Assembly (NCBI RefSeq): GCF_024679095.1
Contig: NC_066518.1
Span: 1,777,678-1,841,677, forward strand
DNA length: 64,000 nucleotides
Reading direction: 5' to 3'
Source of the DNA: Eriocheir sinensis
Taxonomy: Eukaryota; Arthropoda; Malacostraca; Decapoda; Varunidae
Shown here: positions 1 through 11,853 of the stretch, in pieces
Layout of the letters: each line of letters begins with the position of its first letter
Numbering within the stretch: the stretch's first letter is position 1
Notes under the pieces: generated by a model
What the model was told of the DNA's origin: nothing
Database searches by the model: none
The model's input: only the letters and a program-made list of their open reading frames with translations
Position numbers and translations under genes: made by a program

Positions 1-803
1 ACCTTGTGTTATCCTTCCTGGTATCTTTTTTTGTATATCAGGAAATGTTTATTCTTTGCGCCATAAGAGGTTTTTTTTTATCAGTTTCCTCTCGTCTTTG
101 TTCTGACGGAAGAGTTTGTGGCTGTCTAGCTAACTCATAACAACGTTCAGATTTAGTCCAACGAGAGAAGCATTCATAACTTCCGCCTCCGTCAGCCTGT
201 CCTTGATAATATTTTCCTCCTTCCTTTTCTGGCTACAAGGAAGAGTTTTTGGCCTGGTCGAAGTGCTTGGCGTAGGCAGATCCACCTGTCAGGAATCTCT
301 CTGAAGCCTTGGCTCGGGACACGCTGGCAACCAATCGGTAAATGGCCTAAATTCAGAAGGTCATGAAGAGTGTGGGAGGAAGGGATTAGAGATACCAGGG
401 CGTCTGAAGCTCTTAAACCAACAAACAGATCTGGACGAGTTTATTCCCCATACATCGCTGGGATTAAAAGCGGCTTTGCAATCGGCGCTTTGATATCCTT
501 TCCGATGCAATCACGAATCCTTTCCTCTCGCAGTGAAGGGTAAACAAAACAGAACACTGCAACAACAAACCGGTTCTGACTCTTTTTCTTTAGTTTTCAA
601 TATCGTGTAAATGCAAAACAGTCCGATTTGGTGCATCAGGAACTTTGTCTCTCTCTAGGTATCGAGTTTGAAGGTATATTTAAGCTGTATTGTTGTTTTC
701 TTGGGAGTATTAGAACAAAGCTGAAACGATGGAAACGAAGGAGAGGATGCAAGGCGAGGGAGGAAGGCTTTGGTCTATTCCTTTGATACCCTCGACGCTC
801 ACG

Positions 804-806
<3 letters not shown>
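1..806. other. Unique sequence, no gene recognised
   Basis: Mixed-composition DNA with stop codons in all frames and no repeat, RNA gene or transposon end that I can identify. It could be intron or intergenic sequence. Confidence 0.6.

Positions 807-840
<34 letters not shown>
807..840. repeat. (GA)17 microsatellite
   Basis: Perfect dinucleotide run. It creates a spurious Arg-Glu reading frame around it. Confidence 0.97.
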
Positions 841-844
<4 letters not shown>

Positions 845-1290
845 TGGAAATGCAGAGACTTCAGTGCTTCGTAAAATAACGTTTTATATATATGCAACCA
901 CAGCATCATATTAACGTTCCTTTTCAATCTACTTATACAAATAGCTCACCCAAAAAAGCAGAAATTAAAGCCACAGACCAAGAACCTAACAAAGAAAACA
1001 CGCGTGAAAGGATAAACAAACAAACACGACAATAATAAATAAATACAAGAGTTCCCCTCAAAATCACAATATAGATTAAGTTAATATATCTCTTTGTATA
1101 TTGCAGCTTCCTCCAGTGTCCATGTAAAAATCCCATCATAAATCAAAACAAAACAGCCACCCATAAAAGATTTCAAGACACACTACATCCCATTTTCTCT
1201 AGAGGCCGCGACGGGATAAAGAAAATGGGGGATTGTCGTCATCTAAGCTCGAATCCTTGGCACGTCTGGGCACAGGAATAACTCAGTAAA
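841..1290. other. AT-rich non-coding stretch
   Basis: A-rich sequence without a credible open frame or repeat structure. Confidence 0.5.
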
Positions 1291-1417
1291 GTACCTCACA
1301 CGGGGCGGAGGAGGAGAAGGAGGAGGAGGAGGAGGAGGAGGAGGAGGAAAAAAAACAGAAGTAAAAAGCATAGAGGAAGGGAAGAAGAAAGGGCGAGAGG
1401 GGACGAGAGAGATTAGT

Positions 1418-1478
<61 letters not shown>

Positions 1479-2520
1479 AAGGAGAAGGAGTCTCTTTTTG
1501 TTAATGCTAAGAAAGGGAGGAAGGAAGGCAGGGACACGTTGCTAAGAAGACTGAATATGGTAGTGATAACATTGGAGGAGGAGGAGGAGGAAGAGAGGAA
1601 AAAGAAGGAAAAAGAAAATAATGGCGAAGGAATGGTGATTAAATAGGAGACTGGGAGGAGGAAGAGGAAGAGGACGAGGAGGAGGACGTGGAAAATGTCA
1701 GGAAACAAAAATACTAATACAAACAAAGGACACAAAAGCAGGGAAAGTTTTACAAAGGAGAAAAAGATGGATGAAGGAGAGGAAATGACAGATGAGAGAA
1801 TGGCGAAATTATACAAAAGGAAGAAAAAAATACCAGAGGAAACAAAGGAAAGAAAGGAAGAAAAAGATGGACAGAGGAGAACAAAGGACAAAGGAGAGGA
1901 AAAAGAAGACAGACAGACAAAGACGAGATGAGGAAAAAGGAGAATGAAAATAAAGAAGAAAAACATGAAAGCGGTTGAATTAGGAAATGAAAACGCCAAG
2001 AAGGAAAGAAAGCGAAACAAAAGAATAGAAAAAAGAGGAGTGTGTTTGGAGAGAAATATAAAAGAAAAAAATATGCAAATGAGAGAAGGAAAAGATAGAA
2101 AGGAGGAGATGAAAAGGAGAACGACAAAGAGGAAAGAAAAAGCAAACGACAAAGTGAAAAAGTAAAGAAAGACAAGTGATAAGTAGGATGATAAGTAACT
2201 GATATAAGTAAACAAGTAATAAGAGAAGTGAAGTAGAGCAAGAATGGCTAGAGAATAAAAAAAAAATCATAAAGAAAAGAAAATGCACAAAAAAGACAAA
2301 AAACAAGCAAAAAACAAAACAAATGAAACGCTAAAAAGATATAAAAGAAAAAAAAAAGAGGAAAGAAAGAAAAGGAGACACAGAAAGGAAGAAAACGAGA
2401 AGAAGAAAAAGTAAAATAAGACAACACAAACCTAAGAAAAAACTATAAAAGACAAAAAACAGAAAAGGAAGAAAAGTAGACAAAAAATGAAGAAAAAATA
2501 ATCAGGAGAAATGAAAGTAG
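1291..2520. repeat. 1.2 kb polypurine tract
   Basis: The plus strand is almost entirely A and G for about 1.2 kb. It begins with (GGA)n at about 1305-1350, contains (GA)24 at 1421-1468, and becomes A-rich GAAA sequence after 1690. The 310-residue Ser/Leu/Phe frame on the minus strand is a translation of this tract and not a gene. Long homopurine-homopyrimidine DNA can form triplex structures. Confidence 0.9.
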
Positions 2521-2755
2521 GAGGGCTAGACCGTAGAGTGTACCGGCCAAAGACTAAGAATGCACAGTTGCCACGCGGATAAATAGGTTAAGGGAGCCAG
2601 TCAGACGCGCCCAGCCAGGAAGCAGCGCCGTGTTTGATGTCGCCTTATGTCTGCAGGCAAGCACGGGCGTCTGAGGCGAGGCGAGGGGAGGCGGCGGAGG
2701 CGTGGAGAAGTTACAAGATTAAGTTATTGCTGCGACAGGCAAGAAGACTGAGAGC
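2521..2755. other. GC-richer unique segment
   Basis: A balanced-composition segment between two purine-rich repeats, with several CpG dinucleotides near 2610-2700. No exon signal was found. Confidence 0.4.
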
Positions 2756-2766
2756 TAAAGGAAGGC

Positions 2767-2910
2767 GAGGAGGAGGATGAAAAGAATAGAAGAATATGGA
2801 GACGAAGGAGGAGGAGAAGAAGTAGGAGGAGGAAAAGGAGAAATAGTCGTAGTAGTAGTAGTAATAGTAGAAATAGTAGTAGAAGTAGTAGTGGTAATAG
2901 TAGTGATTGC

Positions 2911-2959
<49 letters not shown>
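2767..2959. repeat. (GGA)n then (TAG)n compound microsatellite
   Basis: Degenerate GGA/GAA triplets pass into about 37 TAG/GTA triplets, with interruptions that become fewer toward 2959. The Tyr, Thr and Val homopolymer frames here are artefacts. Confidence 0.95.
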
Positions 2960-3840
2960 AGGAAAAGACAATAATTCAATAAACAATATCTTAGGGCGTT
3001 CTTACTCTTCTAACGAAGCTATAAAACTCTTTAATACATAATTGGAGTACGGTAACAATATTAGAATGACAAAGGGGTGAGGGGGAATTCAATAACCTGA
3101 ATAATAAAAGAAATATGGTTTTGTATTCATATGATACTGAAGGATAACTTTCAAAACAAAGGATCCGTATACAATCATTAACACGGCAGCTGAGCAGGGC
3201 ATTAACGAAGCTTTATTGTGACTTAGTGATATCTTCGTAAGGTGTCCACGTGTAGGTACGCTGTGATGAATTGAAAAAATGGTGACAAGGTTGATCAGGA
3301 AGACAATGGTTAGCAGGGGTGTGGAAGGGTTGGATAATGTATTTAAGGTTGATATTTTTTTTTTCGGGAAGGGGGAAGTGTGGTAGAAAGGAGAAATAAT
3401 GGCAGCATCGTGGTTGTGGTAGCATAGTGGTGGTGGTGGTAGCGGGTTGGGGCGTTCCTGGTGGTGGTTGCGTTGGTAGTGGTGGAGATAGTGGTGGTGG
3501 TGGTAGAAGGTGAGGGTTTGAGGGAAGAAAGAAAGGTACTCAGCGCAGACAGGTTATGGGGGAAGATTGTGGCTGAGAGGCTGTGCAGAAATTAGTGATG
3601 GATAATAGAAATAGATATGATAGAAAGATGTAATCAGAGGAGCACTTGTAAGGGAAAAACAATCTTGTGGTGAGTTGAGAAGTTATGAAGGAAGCAAACC
3701 AAGTATGTAGTGATGAAGGGGATAGTTAAGAGATGCAGTAACTGATTAAAAAAACGTGTGATGCTGGCGATGGTCTTAAAGTCTAGTACTGGAATGATGG
3801 AGTGAAGGAAGAAGATAGTGAAGGGTAGGAGTGTGATGGT
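2960..3840. other. Non-coding, (GGT)n-rich in the middle
   Basis: No gene is visible. Degenerate GGT/GTT triplets occur at about 3420-3510 and the remainder is purine-biased unique sequence. Confidence 0.5.
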
Positions 3841-4130
3841 ACCAGGTAGAGAATAATGTCTGGTGAAAAGAAGAAGAATGAGAAGAATATATATGGCTGG
3901 GTGGTTAGCGTGTCTTCGTAGTGTGTGAGTGTGTGTAGCAGTAGTGAAAGAAATGACCGGATACTTGATGGTTAGAATGAAGAACCGGTACAGAATAATG
4001 TCTGGTGAAAAGAAGGAGAATGAGAAGAATATATATGGCTGGGTGGTTAGCGTGTCTTCCTAGTGTGTGAGTGTGTGTAGCAGCAGTGAAAGATATGACC
4101 GGATACTTGATGGTTAGAATAAAGAACTGG
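3841..4130. repeat. Tandem duplication, 142 bp x 2
   Basis: The segment starting GAATAATGTCTGGTGAAAAG at 3851 recurs at 3993 with only a few substitutions. The two copies are head to tail and cover GGCTGGGTGGTTAGCGTGTC and GACCGGATACTTGATGGTTA. Confidence 0.93.
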
Positions 4131-4171
4131 TGTATGATGCTGGGAACTAGGGATAGAGAGTGATAGGAGCA

Positions 4172-4262
4172 GGATAGGAGCAGTAAGTAGCGGGCTTTTT
4201 TTTCATTATTGTTTCCTACTTTTACGCCCTTGCACTGTCCCCTTTGCTGTAAAAAAAAAAAG
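4172..4262 (+). mobile_element. Short dispersed A-tailed repeat (SINE-like), copy 1
   Basis: Contains AGTAGCGGGC, a T-rich spacer, GCCCTTG, CTGTCCCCTTTGCTGT and a terminal A run. The same order recurs at 47239-47313 on the plus strand and at 22483-22555 and 40624-40700 on the minus strand. The 3' A tail suggests a retroposed element or the 3' end of one. No pol III boxes were seen in this 80-90 bp core. Confidence 0.7.
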
Positions 4263-4622
4263 TATGGGATGGTGGTGAGGAGGCAGGTCAGTTAATGGTG
4301 TGTGGAGGTAAAAAGCGGTGGAATGCATGTTGATGAGAGTGAGGGCAAACTGGTGGTGTATGGTGTCGCTAAGAATGGGGGGAGGGGACTGGAGGTGGTG
4401 GTGAGGGGAGCGGCGTTAGGTGGTGTTACAAATGTGGTGACGAGGAGGGGAAGGGGTGAAGCGAGCGGTGATGACGGAGACGAATGCGTGTGTGTGTGTG
4501 TTTGTGTGTGTGTGTGTACGGGGGTGAGGGATGTGTGGTCGCCTCAGGAATGTTTAGCGGAATTTACGGGACACCAAACACGCCTTTTAAGTGAGTACAT
4601 GAAGGCTTAGGGTGGAAATACC

Positions 4623-4625
<3 letters not shown>
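4263..4625. other. GT-rich non-coding
   Basis: G/T-rich sequence with a short (GT)n run at about 4487-4518. No gene is supported. Confidence 0.5.

Positions 4626-4715
<90 letters not shown>
4626..4715. repeat. (CT)45 microsatellite
   Basis: Uninterrupted CT run of about 90 bp. Confidence 0.98.
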
Positions 4716-4718
<3 letters not shown>

Positions 4719-5510
4719 ATCCTCTAGAGACTTCCAACTCCCTTCTTTTTCCTTCCCTTCACCTTCCCTTCCCTTCTCTTCCCTTCACTTTCCCTTCCGT
4801 TCCCTTCCGACCTCCCTTTCTTTCCCTTCACTTTCCCTCCCGTTCCCTTCCTTTCCCTTCAAACTTCCCTTTCTTTCCTTTCACTTTCCCTCCCATTCCC
4901 TTCCGTTCCCTTCACTTTCCTTTCCGTTCCCTTTCCTTTCTCTTCCGTTCCCTTCCCTTTCCCTTCCTCTCCCTTCACTTTTCCTTCCGTTCCCTTTACT
5001 ATCACTTCCAATTCCTTCGTTCCCTTCCTTCCAGCTCCCTTTATTTTCCCTTCCATTCCCTTTAGATTTTCCCTTCCCTACCTAATCCCTCTCCAAGCCT
5101 CAGTGCGCCGCCGTCCCCTTATTCTCTCTCTCTCCCCAAGGACTCACCAGCGCTGTTCCTTACCGCCATGACAATAAAACTTCATCTCGCTATCTCAGTT
5201 TCCTCATTCTGATTCCGCCGTTTTCAATTCCCCTCACAATCCTTCTCTCCCTCTCTTTATCTTCCTGTCTGTCTCTGTCTGTCTGTCTCTCTGTCTGTCT
5301 GTGCTTCTCTCTATCTCTCTCTCTGTCTTTCTTTTTCCATCTCCCATCACGATTTTATGGCTCTTTCATTATCCATTTACCCTTTTATTTTGCTTCATCA
5401 TCATCAGGATCTTCTTTATCTTCCTATTTCTCCGCCGTTTCCTCTTTCTTCCGTCTCCTTCTCCTCTTCCTCTCCTTCTCCTCCTCTTCCGTCTTTCTTG
5501 AATCGGCCCT
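4716..5510. repeat. Pyrimidine tract with CCCTT-type quasi-tandem repeats
   Basis: From 4736 to about 5085, variants of TTCCCTTC/TTCCGTTCCC recur at short intervals. More irregular pyrimidine sequence continues to about 5510 and includes a GTCT-rich patch at 5266-5320. Confidence 0.85.
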
Positions 5511-5930
5511 CAAATAAGAAATGTGCAGGCCTTGGTCCCCCACATCACTCCTCAACTTTTTTTTCCTTCCCTTTCCTCGTCGCTCCGCTCCACGAGAGAT
5601 TGTATCATATCAAGTTATGTTTTGTGGCCCGAGAATATGTTGTAGCTCGAGACAGGAGTTTATAGCCGTAGATGTTCTTGTGTGCCGAAAGATATATCAT
5701 TGAGCTGAAAGGAAATGGTATCGCGGAGGAGGGATGATGCTACTGCTTATGGCCTTATGTAAGATAACCTCAGTTGATTATTTTTTTGCTGTTCGTGGAA
5801 AGAGGGAAGCGATACAGTCTTGTGGAAATCGGTTACTATCGGTGAGAAGAAATGTCAGGGCTAAGGAGACATATTTTTGCTGAGGAGATATGCTGTTGGA
5901 GAGACATGATACTGATGAGGAGAAAGTGTT
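5511..5930. other. Unique non-coding
   Basis: Mixed sequence without an identifiable feature. It merges into a minisatellite on the right. Confidence 0.5.
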
Positions 5931-6240
5931 GAAGAGAAATATTACTCTTGAGGAGAAATATTTCTGTTGAGGAGAAATATTATTGTTGAAAAGAAATAGT
6001 GATGTTGAAGAGAAATATTAATGTTGAAGAGAAATATTACTGTTGAAAAGAAATAGTACTGTTGAAGAGAAATAGTACTGTTGAAGAGAAATAGTGATGT
6101 TGAGGAGAAATATTACTGTTGAAGAGAAATATTGCTGTTGAAGAGAAATATTACTGTTGAAGAGATATAGTGATGTTGAAGAGAAATATTACTGTTGAAG
6201 AGAAGTATTACTGTTGAAGAGAAATATTACTGTTGAAGGA
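5931..6240. repeat. 19 bp minisatellite, about 16 copies
   Basis: The unit GTTGAAGAGAAATATTACT repeats with substitutions (TATT/TAGT and ACT/GAT variants). Copies diverge at the left edge, so the array probably grew toward the right. Confidence 0.95.
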
Positions 6241-6339
6241 GCCTTTGTGTGTCAGAAAAAAAAAAAAAGATAAATCATACGAGTATCGCCTCTTGAATCA
6301 AAGGTGAAGAGACTGCATGTTTACAGGTGATGTATAGTT

Positions 6340-6358
6340 TCTCTCTCTCTCTCTCTCC
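6340..6358. repeat. (CT)9
   Basis: Short perfect CT run. Confidence 0.9.
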
Positions 6359-6457
6359 ACGAAAGATAAATTGTTCAGTTCTTTGAGAAAAATTTATTAG
6401 AGGCTAGAGACTTTCTTAACTTATCTAATGAGGTTCGATCAGGGCTGGGCAAAAATA

Positions 6458-6530
6458 AGTTAGGTTAGGGTAGGTCAGGTCAGGTCAAGGTAAGGCAGTT
6501 CAAACTAGATTAGGTCACCGTAAATCGAGT
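6458..6530. repeat. Degenerate TTAGG-like array
   Basis: Contains AGGTTAGGGTAGGTCAGG and further AGGTCA/AGGTAAG variants, a decayed relative of the arthropod telomere repeat. Cleaner arrays lie near 18735 and 35248. Confidence 0.6.
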
Positions 6531-7673
6531 TTGCTTAGGTTCCAATCTTTTTCTCATTTTTAAAGAAGGTGATGGGTTTTCTTTTTTCAAGGCGCTTATG
6601 CCTCTCCTTTTGCTTTAGGGCAATATACTCTTTAAATAACACTTTAGATATTATGAAGCCGTAATTTTCACTCCTGCTTAAGTCAAAATTTCGTGTCTTG
6701 TGCGTCAATACCATGGTGTTCTTAATCACCCGATAATCGTAACTACTTCATTGGAAATTAAAGATAAATACTCTCCACACATCTTTGGTTCTTACACAGC
6801 CATCCCACGAGCCTCACCTCACGAGACACTCCGCGAGACTTGCCCTGCCACCCCCAAACTCACGTCGTAAAAAGAGCTAAAAAAGTAGGAAGAGATCACT
6901 GACTTCCTCTCCTCCTTAGTGACTGATCCCAGGGCTCTCACACGCCACGAGACGCCCCTTGTCCCGCCCGCCACCCGCCACACCCACCTACAATTATTAC
7001 TCCCGACAAAAAGCCCGTGCCACGCCCTGACACAAGCCGGCGCTGACGAAGCCGAAGCATCCAGACAGAAGCGACGACTTGCCAAAATAGTACAAGGGGA
7101 AAGCCCGTCACAAAGGCAAGGAAGCAAGAACATATACTCGCGGGAGGAGCAGACGCAGTAGTAGTAGAAGCAGATGCGGACAAAGAGTGGAATAGAATAG
7201 TAATGAAGAAGACAAGAATAGGGAGATAAAGGCAAACAAGAGAGGGGCGAGCAGGTGCGTACGAAGAGAGGAAGAGGAGTGGAATAGAAGAGTGATGAAG
7301 ACTGAGATAAAGACAGAAAAGAAGGAGGGATGGGATGACAAAGGTGATGATGACTCGTAATGTCTGTCTTATCAGCTGTATGTTTGTTGGTTTACTTTTG
7401 TGTGTGTTTTTATTGCTGGCATTAAGATTGTTCCTCATTGTTGTTGCTTTTCTCATCGTCCTGCTGCTGAGCGCTCGTTGAGGGTTACGAGGGACCCAGA
7501 AATGCGCAGCGCTCTTGTGAAAAATGTGAAGAAATCGATGTTTGTTTCTCTCGGATTGCATCGGAAAGAGAAACAGCTGAAGATATGTCTTGATTATCAC
7601 CCTCATGATGATTCTTCTTGTTTCATTCTCTCCTCCTTCTCCCCCTCCTTCTCCTCCCCCTCCACCTTCTCCT
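6531..7673. other. No gene supported
   Basis: Mostly unique sequence. It includes a 64-codon open frame on the minus strand (6535-6729) with no recognised similarity, and a CpG-containing, purine-rich segment at 6890-7340. No splice or promoter context supports a gene. Confidence 0.4.
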
Positions 7674-7705
<32 letters not shown>

Positions 7706-7731
7706 ATAGTAGTAGTAGTAGTAGTAGTAGT
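7674..7731. repeat. (TAG)19 microsatellite
   Basis: Nearly perfect TAG triplets with one TAA interruption. Confidence 0.96.
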
Positions 7732-7974
7732 TGCAGAAGTAGCAAAATGAGGAGGAGGAGGAGGATATATACGTTTGCTTGAAGCCAGTACAGATATCAT
7801 CGTCAACGCTTCATGTTAAGAGGTGAAGGAACACAAAGAAGACACTTGCTCCCCCGGCCCGCTATTAATACCCTCGTGCGGCCGGTGGCTGGAGCACTGT
7901 GACAAAGGGAGCGGGGAGAGGGGGAGAGCGTGTGGGCATAGGGAGAGAGGGCAAAGAGCTCTCTCACACTCCTG

Positions 7975-8540
7975 TCAAACTTCATCCATTTATAACCCTT
8001 AGTTCTTTTTTTCGTATCCTTTTATCATTTTCCTTTTTCTGTTTTGTTTACCTCCTTCCTCCTCCTTCCACTTCTTCCACTTCAGGGTCTTTTTCTCCAC
8101 TTCTGCCTCCTTCCTCCAATTCACCCCTTTCGTGTCAACCTGTTTCGTCCTTCTTTCCTCTATCTCTTTATAGCACATGTTTTATCGCCCTCTTCCCTTC
8201 TTCTGACTCATCGTTTCATTTTGACCATCTCTCCCTTCCTCCTGTGACTAAAACCGTCCTCCCTGTCTTTCTTTCTAAACTTTTTCCTACTTTCTCACCC
8301 TCTTCCCTTCTGACTCATTACTTTTTCCCCACTATTTCCCTCCCTACTCTAACTTTAACTCTCCTCCCCGTCTCTTGCTTTCTTTTTAATTTGTTTCTTT
8401 CCTCTCCTTCATTCCTAACTTACTGCCTCATCCTATTCCCTTCCTTTTTCTCCACTTTCCCTCCCACCCTCCTACCTAACTCTGTCTTTCTTTTCCCCTT
8501 TTTCTTCCTTCTAATACATCCCTATACATTTCTCTTCCAC
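7975..8540. repeat. Polypyrimidine tract
   Basis: Over 550 bp of C/T-rich plus strand. The 243-residue Ser/Leu/Pro frame here is compositional. Confidence 0.85.
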
Positions 8541-8745
8541 TCTCTTCCTTTACTCCGCTCTCTGACATCCTTTTCCTCCACCGTTACCTCGATCTCCCTT
8601 AAACTTTTCTCCTTCTCTCTGTTTTTTTAATCTCTTTCTTCCTCTTCCTTTACTTCTCTCTCTAACATCCTTTTCCTCCATCGTTACCTCGATCTCCCTT
8701 AAACTTTTCTCCTTCTCTCTGTTTTTTTAATCTCTTTCTTCCTCT
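8541..8745. repeat. Tandem duplication, 100 bp x 2
   Basis: Two nearly identical head-to-tail copies. ACATCCTTTTCCTCCA is at 8565 and 8665, and each copy ends with TCTGTTTTTTTAATCTC. The few mismatches imply a recent duplication. Confidence 0.96.
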
Positions 8746-8949
8746 TCCACAATGCCCAACTTGCTTCCTAACCCTTTTCCTCCTCCTCCGTCTTCTCTTT
8801 TCTCTCTCCCGTCACCCCTACCCCCCTTCTCTCTCTCCCTCCCCATAAGAAGTAACTCCCATTAAAAGTAGGTTTGGAACACCGAGGAACGCCTTTTTCA
8901 ACGCCCAAGAAAAACAATTAGAGTCTCAGAAGATCGGTGGCCACGCGTC

Positions 8950-8990
8950 GCCCGTTATAAATAGCTTTGTTCAGAATAACACCAACACCT
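8950..8990 (+). promoter_or_regulatory. TATAAATAG box, possible core promoter
   Basis: TATAAATAG at 8956-8964 matches the optimal animal TATA box and lies just after a CpG-rich patch (CCACGCGTCGCCCG). No strong arthropod initiator is found 25-30 bp downstream and no good exon follows, so this is only a candidate. Confidence 0.2.
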
Positions 8991-9045
8991 CCATCACTCC
9001 TCTGTCCCTAACCCCACCCCGACACCCAACCACCCAGCCTGCCTG

Positions 9046-9445
9046 CGTCCGTAATGGTAGTGGTGATGATTGATGGTGATGGCCTTAGGTGGTGGTGGTG
9101 CTGGTCGTGGTAATTGGCGTGATGGAAGGCGCCTTGGTATCAACACAGTCTCTCCCAGTGGCCGCTGTGCTAAGTGAAATTTTGCAGTATTTTTCAAACG
9201 TCGTAATCGTCTTCATCAACAGTAATGTGGCTGATTTGTCTTCTCCGACCCGTTTTTTTTTGTGTTTTTTTAAGGCGTCGTTAATTGGTTTTGCAGGATT
9301 AATTTTATATAACTTTTCACGACTGACTGGGTTTTTGTCGACCTTCCCCTTCTCTCACGAACTAAACTTGAATAAAAAAGGCGCCGGGCTGGAAGAGTAT
9401 TTACAGAAGGAAGTGTTGGAAATATGGAACAAAGTAGGTAATTAA
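9046..9445. other. No gene supported
   Basis: Contains GGT/GAT triplets at 9056-9110 and an open frame to 9445 of unconvincing composition. I see no splice signals or family resemblance. Confidence 0.4.
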
Positions 9446-9454
9446 TTAAAACAC

Positions 9455-9760
9455 GTCTCCTTCAGCTCCTCTTATCCCCTCTCCCCCATGCTCCTTCAAC
9501 CCTCCCCTCTCTCCACCCTCTTACGTTCTCTCTCCTCCTAACCCTTTCACCAGTCTCCTTGACCGCCCCCAACTCCTCCCTTCTTTATCTCCTCCCCACC
9601 CAAAGTCCCCTTCTCCCCTCTTCGTCACTCTCCCCATTTCCCCACTCTTCCCTGGCCGCCTTTACCTCAGCCTTCATTATCGCGTCTCCTACCCATTCCC
9701 CCTCTCCAAGGCACTCCATCCCCCCTCCCTAGCCGCCCCACCTAATCTTTCTTTATCACG
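9455..9760. repeat. Polypyrimidine tract
   Basis: C/T-rich sequence of about 300 bp. Confidence 0.8.
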
Positions 9761-9896
9761 TGCCCCGCCCAACGCCCCTCCCGCCTCCCTGTTTCTCTCC
9801 AAGCCAGTCTTAGCAACGGCGGCAATAGAAGACTCGCGTTGGCGGCTGGGGGACAGACTGTGGTGACTGCGCGGCATCATCACCCGAAATAAAGGC

Positions 9897-9930
9897 AGAG
9901 AGAGAGAGAGAGAGGCGCTTGGTGACGTCA
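9897..9930. promoter_or_regulatory. (GA)9 with adjacent CRE octamer
   Basis: (GA)9 ends at 9914 and the palindrome TGACGTCA lies at 9923-9930. GA runs bind GAGA-type factors and TGACGTCA is the full CREB/ATF site in arthropods. Function here is inference. Confidence 0.35.
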
Positions 9931-10336
9931 CTGCGGCACGGGAGTTGTTAATACCTCTTCGGGCAGGGTAGACTCGCCTCACCGCAGGACACTGAGCAAA
10001 CCAGACAGAAAACAGGGAGTGCAATGCGTCTGGTCTCCTGTCATTCCACGCTGGTGAATTTACTCTTCGTGTCTCCGTCAGGGAAAACAAGGAATGAAAA
10101 GCCTAACCGTGTGTTCCGCTCTGCTCGTTAACTTTTCACTCCTTGCGTTCCCGAGTGGAGGGATGAAAGGAGACACGTCACTCCGCGCTGATTGTTGATA
10201 TGTCTCTTGGTGAACATTCTCTTTGCTCGAACAAGGGGACAGAGAACGAGAACACTGCTGATGATGACACAAGTGCGGTTCATCATCACCACCAGACTTG
10301 CGCTTCCTTGTTGTCGCGTCGTTTCTTGTCGATGTT

Positions 10337-10660
10337 TTACCTTTGCCCGAGTTTGATGCAGGTCTTTGCTAACCCGTCCGCTGCGAATGACACGGATTTG
10401 GCCTTCACTAGCAGCCTGGTAACATCGAGTCCCAGGTCTTTCTCTGCCCCTGTGGTGGATAGTGGAGTGTTTCCCATGTGGTATTGGTATGCTTGATTTC
10501 CCCTCCCACGGTGCATGACTTTACATTTTTCTTCATTGAGTTGTAGCAGCCACTTTTTGTTCCATCTCTGTAGCTTGGTGATGGCTTCTTGTAGGAGATC
10601 CGCAGTCAAGGGGCTAATAGCTTTTATGGTAAGACGAAACACGAGTCCAGTTATTTCCTC
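10337..10660 (-). pseudogene. Non-LTR retrotransposon reverse transcriptase fragment (dead)
   Basis: The minus-strand frame carries the region just after the RT palm of LINE-type polymerases. It has QRWNKKWLLQLNEEKCKVMH, then GR, then YQYHMG and AEKDLGLDV. These correspond to the conserved W..KW...N..KC.VMH.GR....Y.M and KDLG motifs. Upstream, where an F/YADD catalytic box is expected, the frame reads LVFRLT, so the catalytic aspartates are missing or shifted out. A stop follows the LGQ motif at 10337. Only about 100 codons of a roughly 1,000-codon protein survive. I cannot assign the clade with confidence (Jockey or CR1-like). The strand is set by the frame, and the element is inactive. Confidence 0.85.
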
Positions 10661-11256
10661 TTTCGCGTCGGTTTCCTTATTCAAAGTAAACGTCAGAGGC
10701 CACGCATGCATAAAAAAACGGAAATAAAATGTGGAAATTATGCAACGAAAATGAAGCAAAACTATTACTGAAAAATGCATGAGTTTTGCATTTATAAAAG
10801 CAAAAAAGAAATAGAAAAAGGAAATTAAAACGAGTAGAAATCGTACAACGAAATATCATACCGCGCGGAAATGCTTCGGGAACGTTGCACGAGCCATCCT
10901 TTTCATCTGTGACACCTGCTATACTTTTACGTCGCCTTCAGCTGTCTGTCGAGCGCCGGGCGACCGTCAGCAGAGCGAAACGAAAAAGAAAAGGTGTTGA
11001 GGCTTCTACTAATGTTGGTGTTGGTGGTGGTGCTGGTGAAGGTCCTGGAGGCGGTGCTGAAAATCGATGCTGTTGGTTCTTAAGGTGCTGTTTCTCTCTC
11101 TTAACGACCAACAGTGAAAACACGGAATGGAACAAGGAGAGGGGAGCACCAGGGAGCCTCTCGAAATGACTCTGGTACCTATATTGAAATCTAAAATTGT
11201 TTCCTGGAGCGACGCCATTGCGGGATTTTTTGTTTTCCTTTTCTTTGTGCCTTTGA
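10661..11256. other. No gene supported
   Basis: A-rich to about 10860, then a CpG-containing stretch (10860-11010) and (GGT)n-like triplets at 11013-11060. It may include more LINE debris that I cannot recognise. Confidence 0.4.
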
Positions 11257-11513
11257 AGGGAAGGGAAGGTTGAGTTAGGGGAAGGGGAAAGGAAGAAAGG
11301 AGGAAGGGAAGAGAAGGGAGGGAAGGGAAGTTTGAGTTATGGGAAGGGTAAGGGAGAAAGGAGGAAGGGAAGAAAAGAGAAGGGAAGTTTGAGTTATGGG
11401 AAGGGTAAGGGAGAAAGGAGGAAGGGAAGAAAAGAGAAGGGAAGGTTGAGTTATGGGAAGGAAAAGGAAGAAAGGAGGAAGAGTAGGAAACAGAAGGGAA
11501 GGGAAGGTTGACT
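11257..11513. repeat. Purine minisatellite, about 58 bp x 4
   Basis: AGGTTGAGTTA/AGTTTGAGTTATGGG recurs at about 11271, 11333, 11390 and 11447 within GGAAGGGAAG-type sequence. A fifth partial copy is near 11507. Confidence 0.92.
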
Positions 11514-11853
11514 TTTTCTAACGAACACTTTGCCAGTAAAACTCCCAGGGTCTCCCTCTTCACGCTCTCTCTCATATACACCCACACCTCGCCCTCCCTG
11601 CTTATATAAATACAAAACTAACTGACTTTTTTCCATAATATTCGCACTTCATTTTCATTGTAGAGTTTCCAAGTTTATTTCTGTTTATATGTAGGAGAAC
11701 TTTTCTGTCTGTATCTTGCGCACGCTCGCTCGCCCACACGCCGCCTTCTTCTTCCCCCCACCCCACCCCACCTATCATCGGCCTCCCTCCCTCCCCCATT
11801 ATCACCCTTCTGCACTATCTACCATCACTATCAAGCAGACCGTATACACCGTT
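11514..11853. other. Non-coding, C-rich
   Basis: Contains a C-rich stretch at 11750-11800. No gene or mobile element was recognised. Confidence 0.4.

Noticed and set aside
1235..1265. GCTCGAATCC resembling a tRNA B box
   Set aside because: No A box at the right distance and no cloverleaf pairing.
1283..2215. 310-codon minus-strand open frame
   Set aside because: Translation of a polypurine tract; almost only Ser, Phe and Leu, with no domain.
6535..6729. 64-codon minus frame with balanced composition
   Set aside because: No similarity, promoter or splice context; this length is common by chance in AT-rich DNA.
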